From NCBI RefSeq assembly GCF_002119685.1, contig NZ_CP021108.1, positions 124,001 to 188,000 on the forward strand: DNA of 64,000 nt, written 5' to 3'. This DNA is from Bordetella genomosp. 8. GTDB taxonomy: Bacteria; Pseudomonadota; Gammaproteobacteria; Burkholderiales; Burkholderiaceae_B. Shown here in pieces: positions 62,511-64,000 of this stretch; position 1 is the first letter of the stretch, and each line of letters begins with the position of its first letter. The position numbers were made by a program, and so were the translations under genes. The notes beneath the pieces were generated by a model. The model searched no databases. It saw only the letters and a program-made list of their open reading frames with translations, and had not been told where the DNA came from.

Positions 62511-63359
62511 TTATTGGCGCTTGGGCGCCGGGGCCGGCGTGGTGCTGCCCGCACCCGCACCGCCTATGCCCGGGGCGGCGGGCGCCGGCGTGGCACCTGC
62601 CCCGGCGGGGGCGGCGCTGTCGTCCTCGTCATCATAATTGGGCAGGTTGCTGTCGCTGCCCGCCTTGCGGCCGAGTACCATCGCGGCGCGCCGCTGCAGG
62701 TAGGCATCGCGGACGAAGCTGTAGGGATCCAGGGCGACGCGGTCGACCGTGTCGGTCGCGTCCAGCAGGCTGGCGCGGCGGTCGACCACCCACAGGCCGT
62801 ACAGCGAGTTGCGCACGGGGACGTTGTCAATGGCGCCGACGCTGGTCCATTGGTTGCCGACGAAGTCACCCGCCAGGCCGGCGGTGTCGCGGATGGTGCT
62901 GGAGCCCCAGAACGGCAGGACCATATAGGGTCCCTGGCTTATGCCCCAGACGCCCAGCGTGGTGCCGAAGTCGTTGGGAATGCGCTTGGCGCCGTTGGCC
63001 GTGGCGACGTCGAAGCAGCCGCCCACGCCCATGGTGGTGTTGAACAGGAAACGGCCGAAGGTGTTGATGGCGTCGGTGCCGCGGCCCTGCAGCATGCTGT
63101 TGGCCGCCGCCCAGATATCGGCGACGTTATTGAAGATGTTGTGGATGCAGCTTTGCACCGGCTGCGGCGTGACGGTCGTATAGCCCACGGCGATGGGACG
63201 CAGTACGGCACGGTCGACTTTGTCGTTGAAGGTATAGACGCCCCGGTTGAAGCCTTCCCACGGATCGCGCGGATCCGGGTTCTGCACGGTGGCGCAGCCT
63301 GCCAGGCCCGCGCCTGCGGCGGCGATGGCGAAAATGCGAGTCAGGGTGTTCTTTTTCAT
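62511..63359 (-). CDS. mlaA: MlaA (VacJ) outer-membrane lipoprotein
   Basis: A 282-residue lipoprotein removing phospholipid from the outer leaflet. Lipobox LAGC (Cys at residue 22). Family motifs DPWEGFNRGVYTFNDKVDRA, FGRFLFNTTMGVGGCFD, LPFWGSSTIRDTAG. The C-terminus has a 35-residue Pro/Ala/Gly-rich tail not seen in E. coli. In this operon mlaA lies between mlaD and mlaC. Confidence 0.96.
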   Translation of the reverse strand: MKKNTLTRIFAIAAAGAGLAGCATVQNPDPRDPWEGFNRGVYTFNDKVDRAVLRPIAVGYTTVTPQPVQSCIHNIFNNVADIWAAANSMLQGRGTDAINTFGRFLFNTTMGVGGCFDVATANGAKRIPNDFGTTLGVWGISQGPYMVLPFWGSSTIRDTAGLAGDFVGNQWTSVGAIDNVPVRNSLYGLWVVDRRASLLDATDTVDRVALDPYSFVRDAYLQRRAAMVLGRKAGSDSNLPNYDDEDDSAAPAGAGATPAPAAPGIGGAGAGSTTPAPAPKRQ

Positions 63360-63475
63360 TTGATCGTCTTTTTGCTGGGACAGCCTGTCGGCCGATCGCG
63401 TCCGTTCGTGCCGCGCCTCCCCTCTTCCCCTGGGCGCAGGCCTTTACGTTCGCATCGGTGCAAGAAAAATTCGGG

Positions 63476-64000
63476 TCAATGGGATTGCGGTTGAGCCTGC
63501 GGTTGCGCCGGCGGCGAGGATCCCCCTCCAGCGGGCGCGGATCCCTGCTTTTCCGCCGTGCCGTAAAGGAACTGGCTGATCAGGTTTTCCAGAACGACCG
63601 CGCTCTGGGTATAACGGATTTTGTCGCCATTCGCAAAGTCCGCGTCGTCGCCGCCCGCGGTCAGCCCGATGTATTGCTCGCCCAGGAGGCCGGCCGTCAG
63701 GATGGCCGCCGATGAATCCTTCGGGAATTTGAAATCCGAATCCAGGCTCAGGGTGACCACCGCCTGGAAGCTCTTGTCGTCGAAACGGATGTGGCTGACG
63801 CGGCCGACCACGACGCCGGCGCTCTTGACCGCCGCGCGCTCCTTCAGGCCGCCGATATTGTCGAACTGCGCCGTCACATCGTAGGTGGGCGCGAAGGAAA
63901 AGGCGCTGAGGTTGCCGGCGCGCAACGCCAGGAAGACCAGGGCCGCGGCGCCGAGCAGCACGAACAGGCCTACCCAGAAATCGGTTTTTTGACGTGACAT
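63476..64000 (-). CDS. mlaD: MCE-domain protein MlaD
   Basis: A 174-residue MCE protein. One transmembrane helix (residues 8-27, FWVGLFVLLGAAALVFLALR), the MCE domain (about 35-115, YDVTAQFDNIGGLKERAAVK, GLLGEQYIGLTAGG) and a Pro/Gln/Ala-rich tail. The ATG is the last codon of the window, so the gene is complete; mlaE and mlaF should lie just beyond. Confidence 0.96.
   Translation of the reverse strand: MSRQKTDFWVGLFVLLGAAALVFLALRAGNLSAFSFAPTYDVTAQFDNIGGLKERAAVKSAGVVVGRVSHIRFDDKSFQAVVTLSLDSDFKFPKDSSAAILTAGLLGEQYIGLTAGGDDADFANGDKIRYTQSAVVLENLISQFLYGTAEKQGSAPAGGGSSPPAQPQAQPQSH

Overview
The window is high-GC, gene-dense DNA from a betaproteobacterium, most likely Alcaligenaceae (Bordetella/Achromobacter type). 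The evidence is the ordered block petABC-sspAB, mscL, an htrA-like protease, tatABC, hinT, the his operon, murA, bolA, an ABC-2 exporter and mla genes, together with argS-SPOR-dsbA and several pairs typical of that family (DUF1840, DUF3482-DUF2868-YkvA). There is no rRNA, CRISPR array, insertion sequence, phage gene or integrase. One tRNA gene (Thr, anticodon TGT) is present.

Region by region. 1-5.8 kb: metallo-hydrolase fragment, cystathionine beta-lyase, LysE exporter, dsbA, a SPOR protein and argS. 5.9-10.0 kb: one large gene for a signal-peptide-bearing RHS-repeat protein whose C-terminus is a DUF2235 (Tle1-like) alpha/beta-hydrolase; it contains at least four coding microsatellites. 10.1-12.2 kb: two small conserved genes and an amidase. 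12.4-22.3 kb: a LacI-type regulator, a complete PotABCD-like ABC importer, a GpdQ-like phosphodiesterase and a complete UgpBAEC-like ABC importer. Near-identical LacI-type palindromes lie before the regulator and before the second importer, so I read this as one regulon for phosphodiester scavenging. 22.3-25.2 kb: leuA preceded by a leader peptide with four rare CTA leucine codons (classical attenuation), then a membrane protein of unknown function.

25.2-39.3 kb: rpoN away from its usual lptAB/hpf neighbours, bfd with a Fur-like box, a LysR-EamA divergent pair around a perfect 11-bp inverted repeat, bfr, prfC, a second LysE exporter, an RhlE-type helicase with a Gly/Asn/Arg tail, a YdgA-like protein, and the GTPase/membrane-protein operon YkvA-DUF2868-DUF3482. 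39.3-41.8 kb is the least familiar part. It holds a 550-base stretch with a promoter-like signal and a strong intrinsic terminator, a small KOW/SH3-like protein gene, a 12-bp tandem repeat, and a 412-residue protein of effector-like architecture whose stop codon lies inside the 3' end of the tRNA-Thr gene.

41.9-64 kb is conserved housekeeping, mostly on the minus strand: sspB-sspA, petC-petB-petA (bc1 complex), then mscL, a NIF3-family gene, a DegS-like protease, an HTH regulator with its own palindrome, tatC-tatB-tatA, hinT, and hisE-I-F-A-H-B-C-D-G with stop/start overlaps at several junctions. These follow murA, bolA and the ABC exporter, and a probable promoter near 61.67 kb starts the unit. 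mlaC, mlaA and mlaD end the window, with the rest of mla beyond it. All assignments come from reading the sequence and translations; no database search was run.
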